DNA of 64,000 nucleotides from Leptidea sinapis (GCF_905404315.1 NC_066311.1:7316001-7380000), one strand, 5' to 3'; shown: positions 23,976-38,900, numbered from the stretch's first letter. Made by a program: numbers and translations. Notes: generated from the sequence alone by a model not told the origin.

Positions 23976-26900
23976 GTAAGATTAACACGAGAAAATTTTT
24001 TTTTCGACTTTCAAATGATAAATAATCCTTCATCCAACTTAAGAAATCTAATATATTTAAACGAGCAATTCTTGTATTACATATATAATCCGTAGTACAT
24101 ATATAATCTGAATTTCGTAAACGGCGCCAACGATTTTAATGAAATGTAGTAAAAAGTAAAATGTAATTTCGGGGCCGAAAAAAATCGATCTAGCTAGTTT
24201 TCAATTAAAAAAAATGTAGTTTTATCCATGTTTTAATGATAAACTGCTACAATAACATTAGAATACAAAGGAAAATGTCGCCCCTATATACAAGAATATA
24301 ATAACTCAGATGGGACATCGGGTGATCCGGAAAGCAGAAGACCCGGGTTCGAATCCAGATGTCCTATTAGTTTTTTTTGTTCAAGTTTTGTACATTCTTA
24401 AAAATCCGAGCAAGGCTCGGTCGTCCGGAGATTTATTATACTTATTAGAGCAGAATTTGCTCAGTAATTTTGTCTGAGAAGTAAGGATTATTGGCCAACA
24501 TTCATAAATTTAAGAACTATCTTTGCTTAGTTTGCAATTAATTATGTTTCTTTTTTTTTTCAGATTACTCTAGCTGGTATATTTTGGGCTATCGGAGTAG
24601 TGGCTAGTATTTGTATAGTGCGATTTAACATAGATAATCAGGACTTCCCAACATGTAAGTGCCTTTTGTTTAGCCAAATTTTGCGTTTTACATAAAATAA
24701 AATAAAGAAATTTTGCGATGATGTTTTTGAACAATTTCTTATGTTTTTAAAGTGATAACCCTCACTTCTAGGATTAATACACAAATAAAATTTGGAAAAC
24801 AACAAAATTTTATGAACGAAACGGGACTCGAACCCACGAACTCCGGCGTTCCGTGCCGGTGCTCTAACCAACTGAGCTAACCGTTCGAGTGTCGTATCGT
24901 TACAAAATCTTGTACGCTTTGTTCAACTCTCAGGTTGTGGCTTCATCTACAGGATCTACTTTACAGTTGATAACCTGCTCAACCCAGCACCAGCACGGAA
25001 CGCCGGAGGTCGTGGGTTCGAGTCCCGCATCGTTCATAAAATTTTGTTGTTTTTCAAATTTTATTTGTGATGTTTTTGAAGTTATGGTGTCCTATGATTC
25101 CATATAAAATAAAACCTTAAACATAACACTGGGAGTGTTATGTTTAAGGTTTTTGGAACGGGTATTATGCCGAATATTATAATCTGAGGAAGTCACTTCC
25201 AGATTGCGAAAAAAAAAGGACTAACCCTACTTCAATGGTCAGTAATTTAAAATGTTTTAGGTCAATTTGCTGCGCGAGCATTACCTAGTGCGGGGCTGCT
25301 AACATTTCTCCAGTCGTTCATCTGCAATGTCAACAATGAATGCAATCCTATGGACCAATTCGAAGAGATACCCACTTACGAGAAATCTAAGTAAGTATAG
25401 ATCTATACAAATTAAATTTTTGAAGTACTTCTTTAGGCGCGACTACGAGGTAACTGGACGACAATGCAACGGAACCTGAAGTCCATTAAGGCAAAATGGC
25501 GTCACGTTTCTGTACCATCCGGTTTATGGTTTCTTTGTCCATTATTAGGACAGGCAAAGGGTTCGAGCCCATACAGCCATATTCGTTAATATTCAATACC
25601 AGCGTCATATTGATATGTGGTAATTAATAATCTACCCTTTAATTTCTTATTTTCAATTATTTCAATTAATGAGTGAAAATTGTAAAACGTGCAAATGGTA
25701 TTAATGAATTATAAATAGAATGTAAAATGAAAATAATAATGAGTCAAATGGCGGAATCCCAGGGACAATTTACTCTTTTTTCAATAAATAAGAATAAAAG
25801 AGAAAATGAAGAACCGGACAATGACTTGACCTGTAGAAGTAGTTTATTTTCTAATGAATAATATTATCAATATAGCTCTGTATCATTATTTGTAAAATAA
25901 ATAAAATCTTACTTGTTAAAATAATTATAAAGATTTTTTTAAGTTATAATACTTCTATATGAGAGTGAAATTTTAAGATGCGCGCGCATCACTGTAACAC
26001 TAACTGTAATAGTAACAGGGTGAAGTTGGTTCCTAAAATTTTCTGACGTTTGCGACATTCGTTATTTTTTTTTGTTTTTCGTCCATTATTAGGACAGGCA
26101 AAGGGTTCAAGCCCGTACAGCCGTATTCGTTATTTAATAATTAATTGTAAAAGCCATCGTTGCAAGTTTTTTACAATATTGTTCTTTCTACTAACATAGA
26201 ATAGCACGGGGAATAAATAATTTTAAGGAGTTTTGCTTTTTAGGCCAAATGCCTAAAAATGCCCTTTGAATTCATAACTTCTTGCGTGCATACATTAGTA
26301 CACACACATTTTTTTTATTCTTGGTAGAGAATGAAATGCCAACTTTGCTCAAAAGATGAGGTTATATCATCAGCGTTTCCGAGAAAAAAAATTGCAATAA
26401 AATCTAACAATGCTTCTAGCTCTTCAGCACGACGTGAGTGCTTAGTTGGTAACACGGCTTTAATTAATGTATAATTATAATAATGAATTTATGTATTTGT
26501 TAATTACTGCTAAAGTTAAATATAATTAAATATATTTATGAAAATATTGTTTTAGAATTGAAAAATGTCTCTAAATATTATTCTAAAAAGGTTTTTTTTG
26601 GTCGGCATGCCTGAGCTTGCATGCATCTTCATCAAATATCAGGTCCTTACATATAAAATTGGCGTTTTGTATGGGAGAAACAAAAAGTCGAATATTTTTA
26701 AATATAATATATTTAATTAATCAAAGTATGAACCATTGTTTTCTATGCACTTTTGCCATCTCATAGGTAGTTATTGATCCCTTTACTGATAAAACCAGTC
26801 GGACGGGAATCAATAAAATCTGTGAAGGCGATTTGGACTGCCCCATCAGAGTTAAATTTTTTCCCTTGCAAGAAGTGTCCAAATTTCGAAAAAAATGGTA

Positions 26901-29900
26901 ATCTGTTGGAGCAAGGTCCGGGGAGTACGGAGGATGTCTTAGACATTCCAATTGAAGCTCTTCTAATTTGGTAGCCGTCTGTTGTGCAGTGTGTGGTCTA
27001 GCGTTGTCGTGAAGTAGCAGTGGCGTGGAGCGATTGACCAGCCTAGGTTGTTTAGCCGCTAGCTTCAGTCAATTCGTGAGGTACCCACCTTTCAAGCTTT
27101 TTAATCTTCCCAATTTGCTTCAAGTGAATTAAAACGGTTTTATCACTAACACCGCAGCCTGCAGCTAACTCGGACGTGGTTTGCGATGGATCCGCTTCCA
27201 CAATAGCCTTCAATACTTCGTTATCAACTTGGGTCTCAGGCCGTCCACGGGGCTTGTTCTGCAGGTCGAAATTTCCAAAACGAAAACGTTGGAACCAAAA
27301 ACGAACTGTGTTTTCTTTTGCAACATGACCGCCATACACATCATTCACCCTTCGAGTCGTTTCCGCAGCACTAGTGCCACGGCGGAACTCGTACTCGTAA
27401 ATAATGCGATACTTTAAGTTTTCCATTTTGTAAAATGAGTGACGCAAACAGAAAAAAACAGAAGATGAAAACAAATGAATAACGGTCATCGAAGCACAAA
27501 TACACGAGTAAATAGCTGTACAAATTTTAATTTGGAATTCCTTACCAAAGAGGAGAACATCGTGATTAAAGTGGCCAGTACGAAATACGCCAATTTCATA
27601 TGTAAGGACCTAATATAATGATTTAATCTTCATCATTTTAAAGGTCGTGTTTGCTTCTATTGACCAATAATAGACAAATGAAAGTTATAGATTTTCTAAA
27701 AAAAATGCGTGATTACAAAGTACACATGTCAGTAATGTGAAACCTGCACTGTGCGTGAACCTCTAAACTGCATATGAAGTCCTGGTACATGTTGCTAGGA
27801 TGACACATAATTTCAACCGCTATGAAAGACATTACTTTCACCGGTACCATATTTATGTTCTCCTGGTGTCTTTGTAGTAATACATATTAAGGTCACACAT
27901 AAGTCAATCTTCAACTATAATCACCTGGTACAAAAACACTATATATAATTCTTATAAATTTTTGTTTCTGTCTCTTTTTACTGTCTTGCTTTTCATTTTT
28001 TTTTCAGAAGTTTTCACTTCAAAAACATTTCCAAATTAAACATTGTAATGTGTTCACAGTACAATTTACAGTTCATTTTTTGTATTAATAACTGCGCGCC
28101 TACCATGAACTCTTATTGCGATTCAATTGACAACTTAAAATGAACTTCTTTGCTCTTTCGTACCACGACGTGATTAGAGCTATCTAATTTAGGTTGACGT
28201 CAAATCAACTGATTAAATCGCAATGATGTCAATTGAATGTCAAAAATGATATCAATTGAATCTCAAACTGATTTAGTTCGTTCATTCATTCGTACCATGA
28301 GGTAATATTTCAACCTAAACTGGATAGCTTATGTGTCAAAGTGAGCGATTCGAAAAAAGTTCCTACTTGCTTAAAGGAAAGTAAATCGTGTTGTTAATAA
28401 CTTTTAAAAAATAGTTAAAATATAGAGAAGAGAAAAATTTAATTCATGAAAGATGAGATGAGAATACTTTATCGGATTTATTTTGTTAAACAAAATACTG
28501 AAAATAAATACCAAAAATGAAAATACTAAAGAAGAGGCACTAAGGGCCCGGACTATAACCTGTTCGCAAGAACGATTTAAAAAAAATGTACTCTGTGCTC
28601 CTGTCAAATCAACCGCTAAAATCATATCATTTTAGGTTTCGAAAGGCAACGCATATGGTTCGAGTAAGAGAGACAAACTTATGCAACGACTGTAGAGCGT
28701 CATCTCTTTCTCACACTACGGACTACAGACATCTTTATTTCGTTCATTCTATATAAGCGATCCAAGCGCCATTCAGTAAAAGGCACTTCATGGTACGAAT
28801 TTTAGTGATTCAGTTTAGGTACCTAAACTAAACTGCATCGGAATCGCATCGCTTATTAAAAGTTGATGGTAGGCCCTCTGATGATTATACGCATACACGA
28901 TTTTCAGAGGCGCAAAGGTATCTTCGTTGTGTTAGATTAATTGTTTATCGGGACCATTTATTGCGTGCGAAACATTCGCACACCTTACTTGTCATATGCA
29001 TTTCATCTTGTTCTTTAATTGTAATGTATGCATTGCAATGATAAAGTGAATAATGTTTCATAGTAACTTCGACGCTTTAAATCACAGATTTTATCTTTCT
29101 TGTAATTTTATAACAAAGTCCATGGTCAGAGAAGAATTGTATACCTAAGTAATAAAAATGATATCCATCGACATCCGGTAACGTTACCAACAAGTTTGTA
29201 ATATCTATATATATATATATATAAGTCTTAGTCAAAATAATATGATATTATGACTTTTTGAGCCTATTTAATTTGAGTTTATAACATGTAATATAAAGTT
29301 AAACAATTTGTTATTTTAAAGGGATAACCCAATCAAATCAAAATATTTTACTGCAAGTCACATTTTTGCAAAAAGGTTGTACATAAGATGGGTAGACAAT
29401 ATGTGAAGCCCTACAAGGGCACAGCAATGTTTTATATAAAAAAAAATAAGTTTTATAGGAAAACAGATATTAAAAATACAGAAAATACAACTTTTATAAT
29501 TAGTATAACTATTTATTTCTATGTTATAACTAATTCTCACACTTAGTACCTATAATTAAAAAAATCGGGTACAAAATCGGTTAGTTTCAAAATGCTTCTA
29601 TCATAGAAGCATTTTGAAACTAAGAAATATTTAAGATCTCTTTTAAATAGAGAAGGCTTCTCTTTATTTTTAATTTCGTTTGGTATGTGATTATATATTT
29701 TTGAGTGTCCCTCACTCATCTCATTTGTAACCAAAAATATGAACGATGCGGTACTCGAACCCGCGACCTCTCGGATTCCGTTCTTTGGTTTATTTAAATA
29801 TGTTACACTCACGTTATTCAAAGTAAATACTATTTTTAATTTAATGTAATATTTAAAATCGGTTCGAATCATCGACGATCGGCTTGGATTCTCTGCATCT

Positions 29901-32900
29901 TCTACCACATATATTGACATTCTTTACAACAAAAACAAAATTTAAAAAGCAAGTGAACAACATTTAACTCTCATTAACTCTTTTGTTCCTGTACTTATTG
30001 AATTTTGTAAATAATTTAGTTTTAAGACATCCAGTTCTGTATTTCTTTCTTCTTATTGTATATACATATTACTTTAATTATTGTTTCACTTTTTTTTTTC
30101 ATCTCCTGATCCGTGGTGTTCGGATGGCCATGGGCGGTTACCTCGCCGCTCCTATAACACGAGCCTCTTGCCCTCTCTTACATAAAAACAATGCAAGGCA
30201 CAAAAGGCATTTATTTTCTCAAAATTAATTCCTTTTGAATTATTTTTGAAGTCATTTCTAATATACTAGATACTACTACTGCTTCGGAAACAAATGGCGC
30301 TCTGAGAGAGAAGAAGCGGCGCATGAAACTCTCCCAGCATTTCTTTTGCACCCTTCTTAATCAAATATAGAATATTGTATTTTCATTGTTATTGCTATTA
30401 AATAATCATAATCTAGTCCCAGGCTCTCGGATCACTTAGATATTCAGCTGTGGAGTAGTAGGATTTACGACAGAGCCATGTTTTAATAAAACATTTAAAT
30501 TTATTTATAGATAACGCCTGAACAGTGGCTGGGACTTTATTATAAAAGTGTATACATTAAACTTTAACTTAATTTGTTGATGTATTAAAATAAAAGTTTA
30601 AGTTGCATTTATACTATTACCAGGTTGACAGAAATACAGCGACAGATGTCCCCTTTGGTCAACAATGAGACTATAATCGACGTGGCGGCTTCCATTCCTG
30701 ATGCACTGAAGCTCATCTCAACCCTATCTGCCGTTGCTGATGAACCAGCATTCCTCGACTTAGCTAGTGAGTACAGATATAAAGTCATAGCTGAAAATGT
30801 ATTTGTTCATGTAGGTCAACATGTAGTGACATGAATTTCAATGCTACTCTTATATAAGTATTTTTCTTTAGTTTTACGTTATCTAGACTATGTACACTTT
30901 AAGCGGAGAGGAGAGGAGACGACAGGAGATTAGCAACTAAACAAGCGGAGAGAAGATATGAGCTGTGTATAGAGGAAATGAGAGCTGTAAGAGCTCGATA
31001 TCAGTCAAGTGATGTTTAAAAAAGGCACGCCTGCACGCATCTCTGCTCTGCCGCGCTGCTTGATCGCTCGACACGGCACAAAATTCTATAGTAAAATGAG
31101 ATATCTCCTCTTCTCTCCACTTGATACATTTCCACCGAGAGAGAGGAGATGTGGAAATAACGAAATCTGATTGATTATCCTATAGTTCCTAAATCATGAC
31201 CGCGATAGGGAAGTTCATTAATGCAAGTATATACAATCGAGGATCATCTACAAAACCTTAACTATAGGAAGACCGGTAAATAGATTGACTAATAATAGTG
31301 TCAATTTTATGTTACTAGTAGATATATTTTATAAAAATTTTAAAAAGTTTATTAGTAAAATACCACTCTTATGATGTGGAATTACAAATACAAAGTTGGC
31401 AATAAATACCTTTTTTAAAATTTTGTCCTATAAATATGTTTAATATTAAGACTGAAGAAAATAATGTATTTTACAGAAAATGGTATCCATGTGAAAGATA
31501 TGCTGAGGAGTCGTAACAAAGTACAACGTTACCTGAAAGATCAGTTGGCCCTACCTGATGATGTTGTCAATGACATCATTGAGGCTAGAATTGGATTCGA
31601 AGGTGTAAGTAACTACTAAATAATGTGTTCATTATTCAACCAAGTCCCAAGTCCACCAAGTCAATTAAGAGATGAATGAAACCGTATAATACTTTTAATA
31701 AGCAATTTTTAAATTAAATTAGATTAACTAATACTATACATAACAATAATGCATAAAATATTGAATATCAATTTTTTATTTTAAGAATTACTTTTTGAAC
31801 ATGGCTGACTTACTAATCGAATGTTGTTAACAATCATTACTTTTTCTTTTTATCGAAATTACCAATTTATAATAAAACAAATATAAAATGAGATAGTAAA
31901 ATACATATAATTGGTAAGAAGGATATTTTCATTGTTTTCTTACAGATAATGAAAGGTGATTTTGATAGGTGCAGCGCAACTTCTATGAGGAAGACGATTA
32001 TTATCGAAGATGACCAGAAAATGGAGATTCTTGTGAGCAAACTATGCAAGCTTACAAAAAGTGAAATACAAAAGATTATGGGAGACTTAGTGACAGAAAT
32101 CGATTTAGGAAAATATATCACTATGGTAAATTATATATAGTTTGATGAGTTAAGAATCAACGCTCATTGTCAGTTTGAGATTTTTGTTTGCAAGGAAATG
32201 TTCAGCGGTATGTGACGATCAGTTTCATAGATTAAAGTAACCGCAATATCTATTTCAATTAACATGATTGGGAGTTAATTTCCAAGTAATAAACTTATAA
32301 TTAAAATAGCCATTTCTATTATAGACGATTAAAGTTTTAGGAAAGAAATTTCTGTACAAAGATTATTATTTAGAACAAGGTTATAATATATACTCCAGTT
32401 GTACTGAAATCGTAAACGCCGTCGTATGCCATCTGTATTTTGTGGATCAAAGTATTCAATGAAAGAGAATATGTTATATCTCTCCAGGGTCGGTCTCTTA
32501 TGTCTGAGGATCATAGTCAGCATTACGGTTCTATCTGGAGCAGATGATCTGCCTACATCAGATTCTGTCTGTGTTGTCTTACAACCGTGGAGAATTTGGA
32601 TGACGAGTCTGGTCAGGCCTTCTTGGTTTTTCTGTTGTCCTTGGCAGTCTTCTTCCTCGTCTTCTCTCTCCAATCATCTTGTTGGAGAGCGACCGCGCGA
32701 TTGTTTGCCTTCGGATTTCCAACCACAATTATTTTTACCAAACTTTCGTCACTTCTGCTCATTGTGTGGCCAAAATATGAAAGAATACGTTTTCTGAATA
32801 TGGTGGACAAGCAAGTTTTTATTCGGAGCTGATTCATAATGGATGCATTGGTGCGTTTTATCATCCAAGGGATTTTTATCATTCGTCTCCAACACCACAT

Positions 32901-35900
32901 CTCGAATACATCAATCATTTGCTTTTCTTAGCCCTTTATCTTAAAGACGTTTTATAAAGCTCCGTAAATACTAATTAGACACTTTCAACGGTGTGACATT
33001 AAGTTTTCCTCACTACTCTTTGAATAAGACCACAGAGGCCTTGCTTATTCATTTTTCTTCCGAGTTGTCGGTTGTCTTTATCTCCATCTCCATCACTTTC
33101 CTCCTTTTCTTCTAATTCGAACCAATTTCTGGTTTTATTGCTCCATTAATTCTTACTATATACTTAAATTTGCTCTTTTGCCTCATTTCATTCTTCGTGA
33201 TTTTGTCCTCGTCTAATTATTCGTTGTAAATTTTTTGTTTCATATTTTTGTCGTTTTGTCGTTTGTATTTCTTCGACTGGTTAATTTTGTGCGCCCAAAT
33301 TTGGCAGCCATAGTTTGTGTTGGTCTGTAGTATAATATGCTAACCTCTCTGCGAAATACGATGTGATTGTATGATTAAATGGATTTTGAAGCTAAACTTA
33401 CATATTTTAGGCAGGTAACATGTATACGAGATTGAGTGGTGACAACAGATTGGCGCAACTAGGGAAAATGACGACAGCTGCGTTGCGAATGATGTCCAGA
33501 CAAAGCTTCCTGCCACCTGAGTTGAACGATATCATAAGTGGAGACGGCACAGAATTCACCTATGTAGACTTTTCTATGTATGTTTTACCTGTTTTACTTA
33601 ATTTTAGCTGACCTAATAGAAGTCTTTTTGTCGTAATAGTATAAATAACGTAAATATTATTCTTTTTTATTACTTATTTACAAAAATCTTTCTCATTTAT
33701 CACTCTGTCTATGAAAATCTGCCAATTATTAATAAATCGTATATTTCTTTCAGGTTTGATAAACTCTTAAGTCTATTCAAGCCTGTTTATGGCGATACAC
33801 AATCGTTCCGATCATTCAAAGAGTTTACAAATTCTGCAATACAGGCTGTGAAATACTTACAGAAGATTTTAAGGACTCAAAATGAAAATATTGAAGAAAA
33901 ATCTGATAAGCTACCCGAGATAGAACGAGTGTCCAATGCACTCGATAAAGGACTTGCTGAACCAAAACTCACGAAATACAATGAAGACTCTATAGATATG
34001 TTTAATGTGTAAGTTCGTAAAATAATTCGACCATTAGTAATTTTTGAGAATGATAGTTAGTTTTAATATCCACATTTACATAATTTTTTCTATGTTAATG
34101 TTTTTTACATTTTGATTATACATGAAATATTAATTGAAGCAACTTTAATTTTATCTAAAATTTCTTTATGACAAAAGCGGCGAGATGAGCAAAATTTTAT
34201 TGAATCACCTTGGTTGGAAGCGATATACGTCCTGCCCATTACAATGCAGTGCTAAACAGGATTCTTGATTTAATGCAAAATACAAAATGGCATCGCAATT
34301 GAGCTTTTTATATTTAATTTCAAATAAAACATTGAATAATATATCTTTTGTTACTTTCAGGATGTCAGGCTTAAGAAATTTTGCATTAAAATTCGTGACA
34401 AAACAACAAAAACATGATATCTTATTATATTCAACACTTCTATCGAAACTTATTGAAATAGCTGACCAATTGATCAATATTAACATGAAAATAGAACAGG
34501 TTGTTTATGACGTCTCCTTGAGGAATCCCGAGGCTGTTAAAATATTACTGAAATTACCTTTATCTATTGTTGCAAATGGACTAGAAGGCTTGGCTGATCC
34601 TGAAAGAGCGCAAGTTAGTAAAGCATTTTTCTATTTACTAGATTTTCTTCTGTGTAGACTTATTTTTTATTATTTTGCTTATATATTAATTGTTTTATGA
34701 CAAACGATTATTACACAAATTATGAAAGATATGGTACTCGAACCCGCAATCTCTCGAGTTTCGTGAGAGTGCTCTTTCAACTGAGCCAATCGTTCGAGTG
34801 ACGTATAGTTGATAAATCTTGTATATCTTGTTCAACTCTCACTCAGGTTGTGGCTTCATCTACAGGATCTACTTTACAGTCGATAACCTGTTCAATCCCA
34901 ATATTTGCATATTAGGAATTTAACTTGAGATGTCAGCCTTTGAAATCTGAAAAAAAAATGTTATTTGTTTCGAAAGTGATAACCCTCACTTCTGGCATTA
35001 GATACACAAATTCAAAAAAGCAAATTTTCATCAATAAAGAATTTGTATCAGCTATCAACGAACAAACATGAAAACATACAATAATTATTATATTGAATAG
35101 CATTAAATGTCGATATTCAAGCACTTGTAAGACTTACATTTTGAGACTGAAAATGTGAACACTTCTCAGTCCTAACATATTTTGTAAACTGTGAGTCATT
35201 GTTGAAAAACAATTAAACAACACTGAAACGACTATACGACTTGATTGACAAACTATCATTAAAAACAAACCAATAAAAATAAGTTTGGTTTTTCAGATTA
35301 TCACATCAAATTTGGAGCATCCAGAACAACCTTTTTGCGATTTGGACAAAGTCACTAAATTCTTTATGGTGACGACGAAAGAAGCGACAGAAATTCAAAC
35401 ACAACTGTGTTCTGACGCCTGGAAGCAGTATGTTCACGATATGATTGTATCCTTCGGGACTTACGATGTAAAGAAAAATGTATGTCGTTCAGAATCAATT
35501 AGTTTGAAAATACTAATGTCTCATGAAAATGAGACATTTGATTTAAGGACTAAAAATGGTCTTTTTCGAAGTCCAAATAACCCATTGTAGAATATCATAG
35601 GATATATATTTGTAGTAACATTCGAACGCTTGGTTTTATATAGAAGCATAATTATGAAGACACGTTCACTTGTCCTAAAAGTCCATATATATTAAACCAA
35701 AATTTATTAACTTATTTCAAAATTTATTAACAATTAACTAAAAAATTATTGCAAATACTAATAAAGATTTGAAAAATCTTAAATAACTTTTGTAATTTTT
35801 GCAAGCGGAACTTCATTTTTTTTGAAAACCATCTAGATGCCATTCCGAATCGCATGACACCTCAATCATAATTTCCGGAGACTGCTGAAAAAAGTTGACC

Positions 35901-38900
35901 CAAAAGGCACTTGTTGACTGGAATATTTTTGTAACTTTCTGTATAAAATGTAGTCGATGGTCAAATTTGGTTTCTTTCTATTTTGCGTTGATAACAAAAT
36001 TTACAGTTAAGTATACTAAAATGGTAAAATCCTTTCACCCAAACAAATGTGCAGAGTAAATGATTTTTGTACATAAGTCACTTTTGGGGGACATATGAAG
36101 AAAATAAAATAAAAGTTTAACAAACCTTACTATGTATTTACTACGTGTCATATTATATCTGTAAAATAAATAGTTTAGAGTTTATTGAGTGAGCCTAACA
36201 TGTGAAATAAATATAAAAATAGTTAATTTCTTGTATATTACAGGAAAATGTAAACCTAGTGTATCAATTTTCCTTGGTATCTCTTTACACTAAAAGTATT
36301 TTTTCTTCTCAGATTAACTCGATGGCATCATTATTCATAATGGACACGTTGGGTCGAGACATAATGGATCAGCTCTACACAATCGACCAGGATATGAACA
36401 TACTCAAAAATTTCACGCAACTATTAGCTACACTAGATAAAATTGAGAAACCTAATCTAAATTGGAGTAGAATATTTGATGAAAATAGTGATGCCAAATT
36501 TCTTGAAGTGGTGAATAATAAAAAAAGTCTTGGGAAACAAATTCTGTAAGTAACTGCGCAATCTTTGGCTAACCTACGCACCGCGTCCCAATGTGTTTTA
36601 TGTTTTCGAATTCATATTATAATTTTCTAATATAAATCATGGTTATAGCCGTTTGTCTTCCTCTTTAAAAAAAATAGTAGAGATAGTTTGCCAGAGATAT
36701 ATTAAATGAATATTAGAATAACTAATATCATTTAATATATCTCTGGCATCTGATCGTGTTTGTTGAAGTTTTTGTGCCTACAATATAAATCGTGAGTGGC
36801 GTGAAAGTAAACAAGCTCATTTTCCAGAAACCCTAATCATAAATACATAGGCTGGAAAGAATTGAATTTCTTGTAAACTTTTGAGTCGTGGTGAAACGGC
36901 TGCTAATCAAGCTAGGAATGAACTGCTTCACTGTTTATCAAAAAATATCCCAGTGTTTTCAATCATTATGCATTATTATCCGTACGCTTTAATTAATTAA
37001 TTCAACTAATTTTCCAGATTAACGGTCCACGGATCTCTTGCAAAAGAAGTAGTAAAACAAAATGTCCTGCTTCAGCTGAAGATAAGTCCGATCCTCAAAA
37101 GTATGACGTTGATCATAGAAGGCATAAATAACCAGCTAACCACGTCGTCGCAAGACGTTGTGGAGAGAGCGAAGACTGTTTATCCTGATCTAATTCAAAC
37201 AATAGCGTTAACTGCTTTGGACGAAAGAAAGGTATTAATATAACATATATTATAGCAGACCTAACGAGGAAGCTCATTGTTGCTCAGAGGGCAATGGAGA
37301 GGGCTATGCTCGGAGTTTCCTTACGACATCGAATCAGAAATGAGGAGATCCGTAGGAGAACCAAAGTCACTGACACAGCCCAAATGATTGCGAAACTGAA
37401 ATGGCAGTTGGCTGGGCACATAGGTCGACGGACAGATGGCCGTTGTGACAGTAAAGTCCTCGAATAGCGACCACGTACTGGGAATCGTAGTGTTGGTAGG
37501 GCCCCTAAAAGATGGACTGACGATCTGGTCCAGATCGCCGGAGTAGGTTAAATGAGGGCAGCGCAGGACCGATCGTCATGGCGATCTTTGAGGGAGGCCT
37601 TTGTCCAGCAGTGGATGTCTTCCGGCTGATGATGATAGTAAAGCAATGATATCACATTTATCGCTACTTTTGCTAAACTAACAACTGAGATATAAGCAAA
37701 GAGTTAAAAGGCATTTATTTTCTCAAACTTGATCCCTTTAGAATTATGTTTGATGTCATTTCTAATATACTAGATACTACTACCGCTTCGGAAACAAATG
37801 GTGCTCTGGGAGCTCTCTCTTTTTTTGCGCTCTTTTTAATAAAATATAAAATATTGTACTTTCATTGTTATTGCATTAAAATATTCATTATCTAGTCCCA
37901 GGCTGTCCGATCACTTAGATATTCAGCTGTGGAGTATTTATTGTTGGATTTACGACATATTTTTTAATAAAACATTCAAATTTATTTATAGATAATGCCT
38001 GAACAGTAGCTGGGACTTTATTATAAGAGTGTATAAATTTACCCTTAAAGCTATTATGTATTTTATGAAGCCTACTAGAATAAGACAAGCAAACCCTTAT
38101 TTCTAGTGTTATAATAATGAAATCACTATTAAGAGCAAAAAGCTGACGATTTTTGTGAACTACAGTGTAATTTGAAACAAACACCTTATAATCCGGTATA
38201 TTATAATAAGCGATATATTGTAATAATATCGTTACATTTTAGGTTACAGTGGTTTGAAGAAAAGATAAATTATACGTTAGATTTAAATTACCAGTGGGAG
38301 GCACCTATGCACAGGATGCCGGCTAGATCATACCCATAATCACCACAACGGCGCCTATTTCTGCCGTGAAGGAGTAATGAGTAAGCATTACTGTGTTTCG
38401 GTCTGAAGGGCGCCGTAGATAGTGACATTACTGGGCAAATGAGACTTAACATCTTATGTCTCAAGGTGACGAGCGCAATTATAGTACCGCTCAGAATTTT
38501 TGGGTTTTTCAATAATCCTAATCGGCATTGCATTGTAATGAGCAGGGCGTATAAATTACCATCAGCTGAACGTCCTGCTCGTCTCGTCCCATATTTTCTT
38601 TAAAAAAATATAATATTAAGTTGCTTAACTAGATTGTTTAATTTTCAGACGTACAAGTGCTTGTCGACATCACCACAGGATATATTTTGCAGGGGCCACA
38701 GGAATGCCTCGATGTATTTGACTTTTCCTCGGAAGATCGATGAAGATTCTTTTCTCTGGACATTGTGTAATGTTTCAAATGCGATTGAAGATGGATTGAA
38801 AGCGGATTCGTTATTTGCCAAAGCCGTAATGATAATAATATTATTTATATTACACTTCCACATATTCTACTGCATAGACTTCTTTAGTTATGACATTTTT

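Noticed and set aside
24797..24887. Functional tRNA gene on the minus strand
   Set aside because: The cloverleaf is nearly complete, but the anticodon loop lacks U33, the acceptor stem has a mismatch, the implied anticodon does not suit the short variable arm, and the same unit is repeated elsewhere in diverged form.
32426..32832. Plus-strand open frames of up to 123 codons
   Set aside because: They are the shadow of the antisense RTE reverse-transcriptase tail at 32,613-32,918.
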